Source: Komarekiella atlantica HA4396-MV6
Lineage (GTDB): Bacteria; Cyanobacteriota; Cyanobacteriia; Cyanobacteriales; Nostocaceae
Direction of reading: 5' to 3'
Assembly (NCBI GenBank): GCA_019359395.1
Contig: JAHHHK010000004.1
Location: 62,001-126,000 of the forward strand
Length of the DNA stretch: 64,000 bases
In this document: positions 1-8,971 of the stretch, piece after piece
Layout of the letters: every line of letters starts with the position of its first letter
Numbering within the stretch: position 1 is the stretch's first letter
Made by a program: the position numbers and the translations under genes
The notes under the pieces: model-generated
Told to the model about the DNA's origin: nothing
The model's database searches: none
What the model saw: only the letters and a program-made list of their open reading frames with translations

Positions 1-182
1 TTCAAGTCAGGAAGCAACTTGTCCATCGTAGCTTTAGAAAGACCCTTTCCTGTTTCTTTGTACGCAGTAGTTGTGGCATTAAGCATATAATTCCACAACC
101 AACGGGTATTACCAAAACACTGAGTCAAATAGGATTCTTGGCTGTCTGTAGGATAAATCCTAACTTTAATTGCTCTATACAT
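1..182 (-). CDS. tnpB: IS200/IS605-type TnpB (OrfB), N-terminal fragment cut by window edge
   Basis: The minus strand opens with ATG at 182 and reads MYRAIKVRIYPTDSQESYLT, followed by a segment with NTRWLWNYMLN. This is the characteristic N-terminal helix-turn-helix region of TnpB/OrfB proteins of IS200/IS605 elements. The frame is open for 60 codons to base 1, so the catalytic RuvC-like part lies outside the window. Family knowledge: TnpB is an RNA-guided DNA nuclease that accompanies, but does not itself catalyse, transposition. No tnpA gene is visible on the promoter side. Whether the gene is intact cannot be judged here. Confidence 0.85.
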   Translation of the reverse strand, partial: MYRAIKVRIYPTDSQESYLTQCFGNTRWLWNYMLNATTTAYKETGKGLSKATMDKLLPDL

Positions 183-577
183 GGTATCGACCTTACCGTG
201 TTTGCATATTCATAGTAACATAAATAGTTATGATTGTGTTAACTCAAAACAAATATTTTGCTCGTTTCCTCCATGTCCTCTTCCCTCTCTACGAGACGCT
301 AGCGCGAACGCCTCCGGCATTGGTCAGAGGACTGTCGTCAACTCACTCGCAATTCATGAGGCAGCGCGGTCTTGGGGGTTTCCCCCATGAGCGACTGCCA
401 TCTCAACACTGTACCGAAGGTCAGTGTTGAGATGAATTGCTGAAACAGGTAAATCGAAATCCAAACAAGCAACATTGTATCTATCTACTCACGTCCTTAA
501 AACAGCTAAGTTAATAACTCCTGTCTCCTACTCTGGAGATTATTAATAAATATACACTCTGCATACGGAGAAAAAAG
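183..577. other. Intergenic region with dispersed repeat fragments
   Basis: There is no convincing gene here. Bases about 280-400 carry pieces of a dispersed cyanobacterial repeat (TCTACGAGACGCTAGCGCGA and a GC-rich stretch ending near 398). The left end of the IS element that owns the TnpB gene should lie in 183-280, but no clear terminal structure could be fixed. The final 100 bases precede the repeat-protein gene and should hold its promoter. The sequence ACGGAGAAAAAAG just before 578 is a good ribosome binding site. Confidence 0.5.
399..434. repeat. Perfect 13-bp inverted repeat (hairpin)
   Basis: CATCTCAACACTG (399-411) and CAGTGTTGAGATG (422-434) are perfect reverse complements separated by 10 bases. 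The hairpin sits at the edge of a GC-rich repeat fragment. There is no T-run on either side, so it is more likely part of a mobile or dispersed repeat than a terminator. Confidence 0.7.
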
Positions 578-1357
578 ATGCCTGATTTTGCTAAAGTAAG
601 TCGTTTAACTCAGTTAATGACTTTTGTAGCTTGTGGTACTATCTTAACTTCGGTTCCTATTAATACAGGTCAATCCTCGGTCTTAGCGCAAGAGATGAAG
701 TCCACCGCTACTCCCTTGGTGATATCTCAAAATCGTCGTGGCTATGGGCGCGATACACGCAGACTCAGAGCTGAGTCAGGGCCAGATGATAGAGGACGTT
801 GGCGATTTTATAAACCGGAAGATGTCTCACGGGATGCCATGCAAGCTCAAGGTTGCACTGATGTTGGCACTGGTGGGGCAAATTGGCGCTGTCCACGCCG
901 CACCATCAGGGTAGAAGTTGATGATAATAGGCGTGATAATGACGGGCGTGACTACGGGCGCGATACACAGAGACTCAGAGCTGAGTCAGGGCCAGATGAC
1001 AGGGGACGTTGGCGATTTTATAAGCCGGGAGATGTCTCGCGGGATGCGATGCAAGCTCAAGGTTGCACTGATGTTGGCACTGGTGGGGCAAATTGGCGCT
1101 GTCCACGCCGCACCATCAGGGTAGAAGTTGATGATAATAGGCGTGATAATGACGGGCGTGACTACGGGCGCAATACACGCAGACTCAGAGCTGAGTCAGG
1201 GCCAGATGACAGGGGACGTTGGCGATTTTATAAGCCGGAAGATGTCTCGCAGGATGCGATGCAAGCTCAAGGTTGTACCAATGTTGGCACTGGCGGAGCG
1301 AATTGGCGCTGTCCACGTCCCACTATTAGGGTAGAAGTAGATAATAGGGATGATTAG
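578..1357 (+). CDS. Secreted protein with three tandem 70-residue repeats
   Basis: A 259-residue protein of unknown function. Residues 1 to about 38 look like a signal peptide (hydrophobic stretch TQLMTFVACGTILTSVPI, Ala-Gln at the likely cleavage region). The remainder is three near-identical units of 70 residues. Each starts YGRDT.RLRAESGPDDRGR, passes through WRFYKPEDVS.DAMQAQGC, and ends NWRCPR.TIRVEV followed by an Asp/Arg/Asn-rich linker. Each unit has two cysteines, which could form an intra-unit disulfide in the periplasm. The start is supported by GGAGAAAAAAG upstream. The gene is followed by a palindromic element and converges on dnaK. I do not recognise the family. Confidence 0.88.
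   Translation: MPDFAKVSRLTQLMTFVACGTILTSVPINTGQSSVLAQEMKSTATPLVISQNRRGYGRDTRRLRAESGPDDRGRWRFYKPEDVSRDAMQAQGCTDVGTGGANWRCPRRTIRVEVDDNRRDNDGRDYGRDTQRLRAESGPDDRGRWRFYKPGDVSRDAMQAQGCTDVGTGGANWRCPRRTIRVEVDDNRRDNDGRDYGRNTRRLRAESGPDDRGRWRFYKPEDVSQDAMQAQGCTNVGTGGANWRCPRPTIRVEVDNRDD
743..1357 (+). repeat. Three tandem 210-bp coding repeats
   Basis: The unit beginning TATGGG/TACGGG starts at 743, 953 and 1163, an exact 210-bp period (70 codons). Copies differ at only scattered positions (for example GATACACGC, GATACACAG and AATACACGC near the start), which points to recent duplication or ongoing homogenisation. The third copy ends at the stop codon. Confidence 0.95.
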
Positions 1358-1427
1358 AACTTGGAGTGTGCTATACGAGCTAACTTAGTTTGACTACAAG
1401 AGTTTTCAATTGATATATACCACACAC

Positions 1428-1455
1428 GTAGGGGCACAATATATTGTGCCCCTAC
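1428..1455. terminator. Perfect palindromic hairpin between convergent genes
   Basis: Left arm GTAGGGGCACAATA (1428-1441) is followed directly by its reverse complement (1442-1455). It lies between the stop of the repeat protein (1357) and the stop of dnaK (1470). It could act as a bidirectional terminator, although no long T-run follows. The GTAGGGGC...GCCCCTAC form is a dispersed repeat type in Nostocales. Confidence 0.6.
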
Positions 1456-1469
1456 AAACGATTGGCTGA

Positions 1470-3350
1470 TTATTTATTATCCACAAAATCGGCATCAATT
1501 ACATCATCAGTGCGATCGCTTTGCTTTTCTCTACCCGCAGAGCTCGCTGCTTGGGCATAGACAGCACTACCCACTTGCATCAGAGCTTGCTGCAACTCAT
1601 TTGTGAGAGATTTAATCCGATCAAAGTTATCTTGGTTAATCGCCTCCCGCAAATCTGCTGTTAACCCTTCAACTCGACTTCTATCACTAGCACTTACCTT
1701 ATCACCCAAATCTCTGAGTTGTTTCTCAGCCTGATAAACTAGGGAGTCTGCTAGGTTCTTGGTATCGATTTGTTCACGCCGTCTTTTGTCTTCTTCTGCA
1801 TGAGTTTGTGCGTCTTGTACCATGCGTTCCACATCCCGCTTATCAAGAGTGGAAGCACCTGTAATCGAAATCGACTGCTGTTTACCTGTGGCCTTATCTC
1901 TGGCTGTCACCGAGAGAATACCGTTAGCATCAATATCGAAAGTCACTTCGATTTGCGGTACACCCCTAGGCGCTGGCGGAATTCCATCAAGGCGGAAGTT
2001 ACCCAGACTCTTGTTGTCTTTGGCTAATTCTCGTTCACCTTGGAGAACATGGACTTCTACGTTTGCTTGACCATCGGCTGCTGTGGAGAAGATTTCAGAT
2101 TTTTTGACGGGGATGGTGGTATTGCGGCTAATAATCTTGGTCATTACACCGCCAAGAGTTTCCACACCTAGAGACAAGGGGGTAACATCAAGCAGCAAGA
2201 TATCTTTCACTTCGCCCGCCAAAACACCCGCTTGAATAGCAGCACCAACAGCTACAACCTCATCTGGGTTAACGCCTTGGTTAGGATCTTTACCCGTTAT
2301 CCGCCGCACTAATTCTTGAACGGCAGGAATGCGAGTAGAACCACCAACCAGCACGACTTCATCCAGTTCCGCGTTGCTAAGTTTAGCATCTTGCAGTGCT
2401 TGTTGCACTGGCTTGCGACAGCGGTCAAATAAATCCGAACACATTTCCTCAAATTTAGCCCGTGTTAACGTCATATCAAGATGTTTTGGGCCTTCTTGAG
2501 TAGCAGTGATAAAAGGGAGGTTGATATTAGTTTGAGTGGCGCTCGAAAGTTCAATTTTGGCTTTCTCTGCTGCTTCGGTGAGTCTTTGTAAAGCTTGCTT
2601 ATCTTTACGCAAGTCAATACCTTCGTTGCGCTGAAACTCATTAGCCAGCCAATCCACAATCTTCTTATCAAAGTCGTCACCACCCAGGTGAGTATCGCCG
2701 CTGGTGGATTTTACTTCAAATACACCATCACCTACTTCCAAGATAGAAACGTCAAAGGTTCCACCACCAAGGTCAAAAACCAAGATGGTTTCATTTTGCT
2801 TTTTATCTAAACCATAAGCAAGGGCTGCTGCTGTGGGTTCGTTGATAATGCGGAGGACTTCTAAACCGGCAATTTTTCCTGCATCTTTGGTGGCTTGCCG
2901 TTGAGAATCGTTGAAGTAAGCAGGAACCGTGATTACTGCTTGAGTAACTTTTTGTCCCAAATATTTGCTAGCATCATCAACTAACTTCCGTAGAACTTGA
3001 GCAGAAATTTCTTCGGGAGCAAATTGTTTTCCTTCTGCGGGGCAGTCTAGTTTAACATTACCGTTGCTGTCACGCAGAATTTTATAAGAAACTTCTGTAG
3101 CTTCATGAGTGACTTCTTCGTATTTGCGCCCAATGAAACGTTTAACAGAATAAAAGGTATTTTCTGGGTTCATTACTGCTTGGCGTCTAGCGATTTGACC
3201 TACCAAGCGTTCGCCGGTTTTGGTATAAGCCACAACGGAGGGAGTGATGCGCTGTCCCTCAGCGTTGGCAATTACCATAGGTTGCCCACCTTCTATGACG
3301 GCAACACAAGAGTTTGTCGTTCCTAAATCAATTCCAACTACTTTTGCCAT
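1470..3350 (-). CDS. dnaK: Chaperone DnaK (Hsp70)
   Basis: A 626-residue Hsp70. It opens [20 protein letters not shown], contains the phosphate-binding motif [14 protein letters not shown], the linker region [14 protein letters not shown], a substrate-binding domain, and ends [12 protein letters not shown], the acidic tail typical of bacterial DnaK. Length and tail fit the DnaK2-like paralog of cyanobacteria rather than the longer DnaK1 or DnaK3; the paralog call is inference. It is an ATP-dependent cytosolic folding chaperone working with DnaJ and GrpE; neither classical partner gene is adjacent, although an XRE-GrpE fusion lies at 51923. The gene is 129 bp downstream of the hsp20 gene on the same strand, with a terminator-like hairpin between them. 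Confidence 0.97.
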   Translation of the reverse strand: MAKVVGIDLGTTNSCVAVIEGGQPMVIANAEGQRITPSVVAYTKTGERLVGQIARRQAVMNPENTFYSVKRFIGRKYEEVTHEATEVSYKILRDSNGNVKLDCPAEGKQFAPEEISAQVLRKLVDDASKYLGQKVTQAVITVPAYFNDSQRQATKDAGKIAGLEVLRIINEPTAAALAYGLDKKQNETILVFDLGGGTFDVSILEVGDGVFEVKSTSGDTHLGGDDFDKKIVDWLANEFQRNEGIDLRKDKQALQRLTEAAEKAKIELSSATQTNINLPFITATQEGPKHLDMTLTRAKFEEMCSDLFDRCRKPVQQALQDAKLSNAELDEVVLVGGSTRIPAVQELVRRITGKDPNQGVNPDEVVAVGAAIQAGVLAGEVKDILLLDVTPLSLGVETLGGVMTKIISRNTTIPVKKSEIFSTAADGQANVEVHVLQGERELAKDNKSLGNFRLDGIPPAPRGVPQIEVTFDIDANGILSVTARDKATGKQQSISITGASTLDKRDVERMVQDAQTHAEEDKRRREQIDTKNLADSLVYQAEKQLRDLGDKVSASDRSRVEGLTADLREAINQDNFDRIKSLTNELQQALMQVGSAVYAQAASSAGREKQSDRTDDVIDADFVDNK

Positions 3351-3396
3351 ATATCTTCATCTTCAGCTTGAACAATTGTGGAGCTGAGGAAAAAAT

Positions 3397-3442
3397 AGGA
3401 TTGACAGGAATTTATCAGATTAAAAATTGCACTGCCAATCCT
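3397..3442 (-). terminator. Hairpin plus T-run between hsp20 and dnaK
   Basis: Read on the minus strand, AGGATTGGCAG and CTGTCAATCCT form a stem with one mismatch, and are followed by ATTTTTTCC. This is the layout of an intrinsic terminator for the upstream hsp20 gene. It suggests that dnaK is transcribed from its own promoter in the remaining roughly 45 bp, or by read-through. Confidence 0.55.
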
Positions 3443-3479
3443 GTTTATTTTCGGCTTGAGATTAACTCAAGCGACAAAA

Positions 3480-3974
3480 TTAACCGAGATTAACTTTAAC
3501 AGCTCTGTGTTTTTCTGATTCAGCTTTCGGTAAGGTCAAGCTGAGAATACCATTTTTGTATTCAGCTTGTACTTTGTCGTTTTGAATCAAAGAAGGTAAT
3601 GGAATTACTCGCTGGAATTTACCATAACGGAATTCAGATCGAGTTACACCGTTTTCTTCTGTCTTGGATTCATATTTCCGCTCACCGCTAATAGAAACTG
3701 ATTCAGGAGTTGCTTCTACATTTACATCTTTTGCTTCCAGACCAGGTACTTCTAGTCTCAAGTGAATTGCATCATCAGTTTCTTTGAGTTCGGCAGCAGG
3801 AATGAAGGTAAATCCAGTCCTGTCCTCGCCATCAGTTGATACCAACCTGTCAAACAGGCGATTCATTTGCCGCTGTAAGGTGTCAATTTCTCGGAATGGA
3901 TCTAAACGTTCAATTTCTCGGAATGGTTCTAAGCGTTCAATATCCCGAAATGGATTCCAACGCATCAGTGCCAT
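3480..3974 (-). CDS. hspA: Small heat-shock protein Hsp20/HspA
   Basis: A 164-residue alpha-crystallin-type chaperone beginning MALMRWNPFRDIERLE, close to cyanobacterial HspA N-termini. The N-terminal arm carries a short internal duplication (ERLEPFREIERLDPFREIDT). The alpha-crystallin domain spans about residues 45-150, with the conserved GILSLTLPKAE near the C-terminus. The ATG at 3974 is chosen over a GTG three codons upstream because AGAGGTG lies at the right spacing. It holds unfolding proteins for refolding by DnaK and can associate with membranes in cyanobacteria (family knowledge). It sits immediately upstream of dnaK, giving a heat-shock pair. Confidence 0.95.
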   Translation of the reverse strand: MALMRWNPFRDIERLEPFREIERLDPFREIDTLQRQMNRLFDRLVSTDGEDRTGFTFIPAAELKETDDAIHLRLEVPGLEAKDVNVEATPESVSISGERKYESKTEENGVTRSEFRYGKFQRVIPLPSLIQNDKVQAEYKNGILSLTLPKAESEKHRAVKVNLG

Positions 3975-4449
3975 ATATATCACCTCTAAGATTTAATGTT
4001 GGGTTTCTAGGAGGCTTAATTTCAAGCTTCGTAGCTTTACTGACAACCAGTATAGTTTTTTCAAGCAATCTTCAATTTTTAAAAGCTCAATCTTAAGCTT
4101 CCTAGTTATCACATTAGGTCAACGTTAAATTTCAGTAGGTTCGGTTTTATGGCAATGAGCGATCGCAATAACCGTACTCTATCAAAAGCGTTACAGTTCT
4201 TGATAAAGTTTGTCTAGCTCAGTATTGTTTGCAACTTGCGCTTAAACTCATGTGCTTGCGCTCCTATTAAATCAAAATAATAGGGCTTTCTACTATTAAT
4301 TGTCTTTGCGGCACAATTAATAAAAACTATCACCTAATGTCTGTCACCAACTAAATAACACACATTATTTAGATCAATATAGTGCTAATCAATTTTAATG
4401 AATTTCAAAGAGTTTAAGGTGCTTTCTAAATTAGATACAGGTGAAAGTG
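3975..4449. promoter_or_regulatory. Region upstream of hsp20 with a long imperfect inverted repeat
   Basis: This 475-bp gap must hold the hsp20 promoter (minus strand). CTAGGAGGCTTAA (4007-4019) and TTAAGCTTCCTAG (4093-4105) are inverted with a single mismatch, flanking about 73 bp. No CIRCE-type TTAGCACTC...GAGTGCTAA was seen. The rest, up to the histidine kinase stop at 4450, shows nothing recognisable beyond one HIP1-like site at about 4160. Confidence 0.4.
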
Positions 4450-5928
4450 TCAATCAAGCTCAACCTGAGTATCTTCCTTGTTTAAACTGACACTTGATTT
4501 GAGGTCTGTTTTTGCTTTCAGCGGCAAGCAAATCGTAAAAATTGCGCCCTGACTTGTGACGCTACTGGCTGTAATGCTGCCATGATGTGCTTCGACAATG
4601 CGCTTGGCGATCGCTAACCCCAAACCGTTGCTAGTGCCTTTACGAGAGGGATCTGTTGTATAAAACTGCTCAAAAATCCGGGGCAAATCGTTCTCACTGA
4701 TGCCCTTTCCTTGGTCTTGAATTTTAATTACTGCTTGTTTCCCTTCAGTGAATCCAGAAATAAATACCTGAGAATTGGGTACTGAATGTTTGATAGCATT
4801 ATCTAGCACATTTAAAACAGCCTGTAATAAGCGTTCTGGATCGCCTTGTAGCTTTAGGTCAGCCACGTTGACATGCAAAGAGACACCAATGGACTGCATT
4901 CGAGGTTCCATCGCACTGACAGCACGATTAATTAAAGTGCGAAGTGAGAAGGTCTGCTGTTCGAGTTGAGTAACTCCTGCTTCTAAGCGTCCTAGATCCA
5001 GTAAGTCATGAATTAGTCGAGATAAGCGTTTGATTTCGTTCTCGATAGTTTGGAAAAAGCGATCGCGTAATTGGGGTTCTTCGTATGCGCCACTTTTAAG
5101 TGCGTCTACCGTTACCTGAACATTGCTGATGGGCGTGCGGAGTTCGTGGGAGACATTTGCTAAAAAAGCCCTACGCTCCTGGTCTAGCGAAGCTAACCGT
5201 TCACTCATCCGGTTAAGCTCCGCCGCCAACTGATCTAACTCATTATTCTCACGGATAATAAGCTTATCGCCAAAATGACCACTGCCTAAGCGAATCGCAA
5301 AATTCCGCATAGTTTCAATCGGTTTGGAAAGACTGCGAGCCAGGCGAGTACTAATCAGCGCACATAGCAAGATTGTCAATGCCAATGTCCCCAAAATGCT
5401 CCAAATCACCCTAGCGAACTGACGCTGGAACTGGTCTAGAGTGATCGACATTCGCAGCACACCCAATAATTGACCATTACGCCAAATTGGTTTAGCAATG
5501 TAGAGGCGATCTTGCGTTGATAAAACCCCTTTTGCAACTCCCTGTACTGGACGATTTTGCAGAGCTTCCCACATTCCAGGAACCTTATACCAGTCAGTGA
5601 CCAGTGTGTCTCGCTGTGGGTCAGAAGTAGCTAGCAGAAAACCTTTTTGATTAAAAATCCGAAGCGTCACAGTTTGTGGTGCTCCATATCGCTGCACCAG
5701 CACCTTTACCCGTTCAAGATTATTTGCTTCTAAAGCATCTGCTGCACTCTCACTCAGGGCAGTTGTCCAGTTTTCCAAATCTGCTAGGCGTGTTCGCATG
5801 AAATATGCATGGAATGACCACAGGATATAACCTGCCATCAAGGTCGTTCCCAAGGCTGTCAGCAGTAGGTAAGTGGCTAGCAGTTTGGCATGAATAGAAT
5901 TTAATTTGATCCGAGGCAACCAGCCCAT
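4450..5928 (-). CDS. Sensor histidine kinase (TM-sensor-TM-HAMP-HisKA-HATPase)
   Basis: A 492-residue membrane kinase. There is one membrane segment near residues 17-37, a periplasmic sensor of about 135 residues, a second membrane segment near 173-193 and a HAMP linker to about 250. HisKA follows with the phospho-accepting His261 in SHELRTPISN, then a HATPase with N box (LNVLDNAIKH) and G boxes (DQGKGIS, NGLGLAIAKRIVEAHHGS). The gene starts 8 bp after the response-regulator stop, so the two are surely co-transcribed. The stimulus is unknown. Its partner has only a receiver domain, so the pair probably signals to a third protein or the regulator has decayed. Confidence 0.93.
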   Translation of the reverse strand: MGWLPRIKLNSIHAKLLATYLLLTALGTTLMAGYILWSFHAYFMRTRLADLENWTTALSESAADALEANNLERVKVLVQRYGAPQTVTLRIFNQKGFLLATSDPQRDTLVTDWYKVPGMWEALQNRPVQGVAKGVLSTQDRLYIAKPIWRNGQLLGVLRMSITLDQFQRQFARVIWSILGTLALTILLCALISTRLARSLSKPIETMRNFAIRLGSGHFGDKLIIRENNELDQLAAELNRMSERLASLDQERRAFLANVSHELRTPISNVQVTVDALKSGAYEEPQLRDRFFQTIENEIKRLSRLIHDLLDLGRLEAGVTQLEQQTFSLRTLINRAVSAMEPRMQSIGVSLHVNVADLKLQGDPERLLQAVLNVLDNAIKHSVPNSQVFISGFTEGKQAVIKIQDQGKGISENDLPRIFEQFYTTDPSRKGTSNGLGLAIAKRIVEAHHGSITASSVTSQGAIFTICLPLKAKTDLKSSVSLNKEDTQVELD

Positions 5929-5936
5929 TTTTTCAA

Positions 5937-6302
5937 CTAATCCCCACGACGACGCAACACTGCTTTGATGCGTGCTAGCAGTTCACGGGTGTTGAATGGC
6001 TTGGTGACATAATCATCTGCTCCCGCTTCCAAGCCCCAAATTTTATCAATATCTTGATCTTTTGCTGTCAGTATAACAATGGGAACATCCGAAAAGGCCC
6101 GAATTCGCCAACAGACTTCCATGCCGCCAACTTGTGGCAGCATTAAATCTAGCAAAATTACATCCGGTACTTGCTTATGGAACTGTTTGATAGCATCATG
6201 CCCATCTGCTGCTGATGTCACTGTGTAGCCTTCTTTTTGCAGGGTGTAGGTGAGGCTTTCGCGTAGAGGTGCTTCATCATCCACCAATAAGATGTGTGGC
6301 AT
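5937..6302 (-). CDS. Response regulator reduced to a receiver domain
   Basis: A 121-residue protein starting MPHILLVDDEAPLRESLTYT. It has the acidic pair (VDDE), the phosphorylatable Asp in VILLDLMLPQ, the conserved Thr/Ala region (VILTAKD) and Lys in DDYVTKPF. It then continues into ELLARIKAVLRRRGD and stops. That last segment is the linker that in OmpR/PhoB regulators leads into a winged-helix DNA-binding domain, which is absent here. The kinase gene begins 8 bp later. A TTG start 13 codons upstream is possible, but the ATG at 6302 gives the normal receiver N-terminus. Confidence 0.9.
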   Translation of the reverse strand: MPHILLVDDEAPLRESLTYTLQKEGYTVTSAADGHDAIKQFHKQVPDVILLDLMLPQVGGMEVCWRIRAFSDVPIVILTAKDQDIDKIWGLEAGADDYVTKPFNTRELLARIKAVLRRRGD

Positions 6303-6930
6303 TTTACATTTAGTTATTAACTCCCGATTATAGCGTCTCAAGCATTCGCTTTTCTGGCATCCTTCTGAAGATGCAAAGTGTGTTATTTATGCCCAGTATT
6401 TGAAAGAACTTTGTGATTGCATTCCTGCACATCCTGGCGATCGCAAGTGCAACTATCTTAAAGCTTGCTCAACTGTAATTTATAATTCTTGATCAACTAC
6501 TTAAGAGTCTAACTTGCCATTACCATCTTGTAATTCAGCTAGCTGTCTGAGTGAACCGCCTATACTGCGAGGCTTAGGAAATTTACCCTTACCTGCGGGC
6601 CAGCCTTCACGCTGACGCGAGCGATCGCCATCTGTGTCTTCGGTTTGGTCATGGAATAAAATTTGTCTGGTGGGAATGCGATCGTCCTCAAAACTCCAAC
6701 TTTCAAGCTTTGAACTCGAAATTTTGGCTTTAGTACTTCATACTTGCTGCTGCTAATAACTCGGAACATTGAGCTTTTTTCTCGAAAAATTAAGCTCAGA
6801 AGCTCAGCATTGAGCTTTTTTGTTCAATGCTGAGCTTCTGAGCTTCAACGTTACACTTCAAATGTGCAATTAATTACCGAGCTATTTGATCGAATATTGC
6901 TTTTGAGACTTGATTTTTCAGCATTTATAC
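6303..6930. other. Intergenic region, no gene seen
   Basis: 628 bp between the regulator start and the FadL-type gene stop. The side facing 6302 should contain the promoter of the two-component operon. Short open frames here have no family resemblance and contain HIP1 sites. The one clear structure is the 54-bp hairpin at 6792-6845. Confidence 0.5.
6792..6845 (-). terminator. Long perfect hairpin, likely terminator of the FadL-type gene
   Basis: The two 22-base arms (6792-6813 and 6824-6845, beginning AAGCTCAGAAGCTCAGC) are perfectly complementary around a 10-base loop. On the minus strand the stem is followed by TTAATTTTTCG. It lies about 85 bp beyond the stop of the gene at 6931, in the right orientation to terminate it. 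The arms contain a tandem AAGCTCAG/AGCTCAGC motif, so it may also be a dispersed repeat. Confidence 0.7.
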
Positions 6931-8253
6931 TTAAAACTGCCAGGTTACTTGTACCCCAAAAACATCGACGCTGCCTGAAAATTTACCTGTTAACGTACCA
7001 TCTGTAGAGCTTGACTGGTTAATAAAACTATCATCTATAAACACATGGGTATAGCCAACGTCGATATTGAGTGACTTGGAAGGTCGATAGCTAGCACCTA
7101 AACCGATTAAAGTGCGGTCTCCACCTGGCAATCGGGGAGTGTTAAATTCCTCACTAACAGGACTAGGATCGTAGGTAACACCAGTCCGCAACGTTAAGTT
7201 ATCATTTACCGCGTAGTTTACTCCTAATCCGATGCGGTAGGTATCATCCCAGTTCTGCGGCTGTACCTTATCGGCTTGAACAGGGTTGTTAAACTTGACT
7301 CGCAGTTCTTGGAAACGGTTCCAGTTTGTCCAAGTAACATCACCGACGATTGCCAAACGGGGGCTAAGCTCTTGGTAAACAGCGAGTGACAATGTATCAG
7401 GTAGGTTCAAAAGAGCGCTGGCTCCTGTGTCTGTAAATTGTCCTCTTGCAGTCAGCGCTCTAGCACTTGCTGGTACAGTAAAGTCAGCATTTCCCCGAAT
7501 CTCTTGGGTAATTGGAGAACGGTAGCTTAGACCAATGCGTGTAGTTTTAGCTGGTTCGTACATGACTCCTAGGTTGTAACCCACACTCCAATCGGAGCCA
7601 GTTACTTTGACAAAACCGTCTGCTTGTTGGGGTTGATTGGGTAAGCCAACGCTCCGGCCAATTAAACCAAAATCGATTGCATTTGAGAGTGTTGCCTCAG
7701 CATATTGGATATTCAGACCTGCACCCACAGACAAGTTATCAGTTAATTTAGCAGCCACCGTGGGATTGATATTAATAGTGGCGAGTTTCGACTCAACTGC
7801 TTGGTAGCGACCAACCCAATCGCTGTTGTATTTGGTAGATAGCCCAAAAGGAACATTGATTCCAATACCCAGTTTTAGGCGATCAGAAACGCTCCAAGCA
7901 GCGTAGAGGTTTGGCACAATAATATCAACGCCTGCATCTCCACCATTTCCGCCTGACAAAGGCGCACCTGTTACCACCCTAGAACCTTGGTTTTGAAAAC
8001 TGACTGTAGGGAAAATGACGTATGTTGCCCCAACTAGAGAATTATCTGGTAATCGAGTCAACCCAGCAGGATTAAAGAAAATTGTACTGGCATCATCAGT
8101 GGCGATTCCATTGCCAGCGAAAGCATTTCCCAGACTTTTAACACTCTGTTCATTGAGGGCAAATCCACCAGCCAATGCGATGTTTGCCGTACTAATTACT
8201 GTCAGTGTTACCAGTATTGGCACTAGCGACAAGTCCACCCGTAATTGCTTCAT
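6931..8253 (-). CDS. FadL/OmpP1-family outer-membrane transporter
   Basis: A 440-residue protein with a signal peptide ending around ANIALAGG, followed by the FadL-family hatch signature GFALNEQSVKSLGNAFAG and DDASTIFFNPAGLTRL. The rest is alternating beta-strand sequence ending in an aromatic residue (VDVFGVQVTWQF), as expected of a C-terminal beta-barrel strand. Family knowledge: FadL proteins admit hydrophobic compounds such as long-chain fatty acids or aromatic hydrocarbons across the outer membrane; the substrate here is unknown. Length is normal for the family. It stands alone, with a strong hairpin terminator downstream. Confidence 0.92.
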   Translation of the reverse strand: MKQLRVDLSLVPILVTLTVISTANIALAGGFALNEQSVKSLGNAFAGNGIATDDASTIFFNPAGLTRLPDNSLVGATYVIFPTVSFQNQGSRVVTGAPLSGGNGGDAGVDIIVPNLYAAWSVSDRLKLGIGINVPFGLSTKYNSDWVGRYQAVESKLATININPTVAAKLTDNLSVGAGLNIQYAEATLSNAIDFGLIGRSVGLPNQPQQADGFVKVTGSDWSVGYNLGVMYEPAKTTRIGLSYRSPITQEIRGNADFTVPASARALTARGQFTDTGASALLNLPDTLSLAVYQELSPRLAIVGDVTWTNWNRFQELRVKFNNPVQADKVQPQNWDDTYRIGLGVNYAVNDNLTLRTGVTYDPSPVSEEFNTPRLPGGDRTLIGLGASYRPSKSLNIDVGYTHVFIDDSFINQSSSTDGTLTGKFSGSVDVFGVQVTWQF

Positions 8254-8971
8254 CTTATACCTTGAAAATTGTAGATGTTGGTTTTGTTTTAAGTAGTTCT
8301 GAATTTGTGATTGATTGTGAGTTTCTTTTGGGAGACTAGCGCGATCGCTCTGTGAACAATTTCAGCTAAATTCCGCAGCTAATAGAAGAGATTAATGTAT
8401 TTTTTGAATCATCATAATTGCATGTGCTTAATAATCTTGTGATCCGATTATTGAGCAATACGGTATCTTTGTGGTTGTTTTGCCACAAGTTTTTGGGTAT
8501 AAGCTCTACATTGACAGATTAGCTAATATATGCGTCATTAATACTGTTGAATTAAGGCTGACTAATAAAGCTCAGTCAGATGAAAATCTCTTGAAGCGAT
8601 CGCGCCTTGTTCATAACAGCTTATAGTCAGCTTGAGCTTGAGTAACTTTCGCTTTGGCAGAGTGTGCTATATCATTTTTGATAGTATTGATTTTGCGTAC
8701 AACTGTTTTTAAATTAATCTCAGCGTGTTGAAGTTTAATTTGAGACTCAAGCCGAATTTTAAGCTTCTTGTCCTCTCATCTCTGTCAATGGAGATAGTAG
8801 TTAGCTTCTAGAGATATATCCAGTTTTTATGCAGTCTTTTTCATGTCATTCCATTGAAACTTGTACATACACCATGATCCCAGGTATTATCACATCCAAG
8901 TATCGTGGATGATGACTTCATCTCCAACCTGTTTAACAAACTTGACAGATTTTTAATATGGAGTTTTAAAA
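8254..8971. other. Intergenic region with a gene-like open stretch
   Basis: 718 bp between two diverging genes. It should hold the FadL-type promoter near 8254 and that of the small protein near 8940. On the minus strand about 8620-8785 is open for roughly 54 codons, encoding a charged helical sequence (AEINLKTVVRKINTIKND then SAKAKVTQAQADYKLL). It has no start codon and a stop just upstream, so it could be the tail of a lost coiled-coil gene. This is weak evidence and I do not call a gene. Confidence 0.35.

Noticed and set aside
6560-6769. 69-codon frame upstream of the two-component operon
   Set aside because: No ribosome site, no family, and sequence rich in basic residues typical of a random frame through HIP1-containing intergenic DNA.
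8620-8785. Minus-strand open stretch encoding a helical sequence
   Set aside because: No start codon and a stop directly upstream; kept only as a note on the intergenic region.
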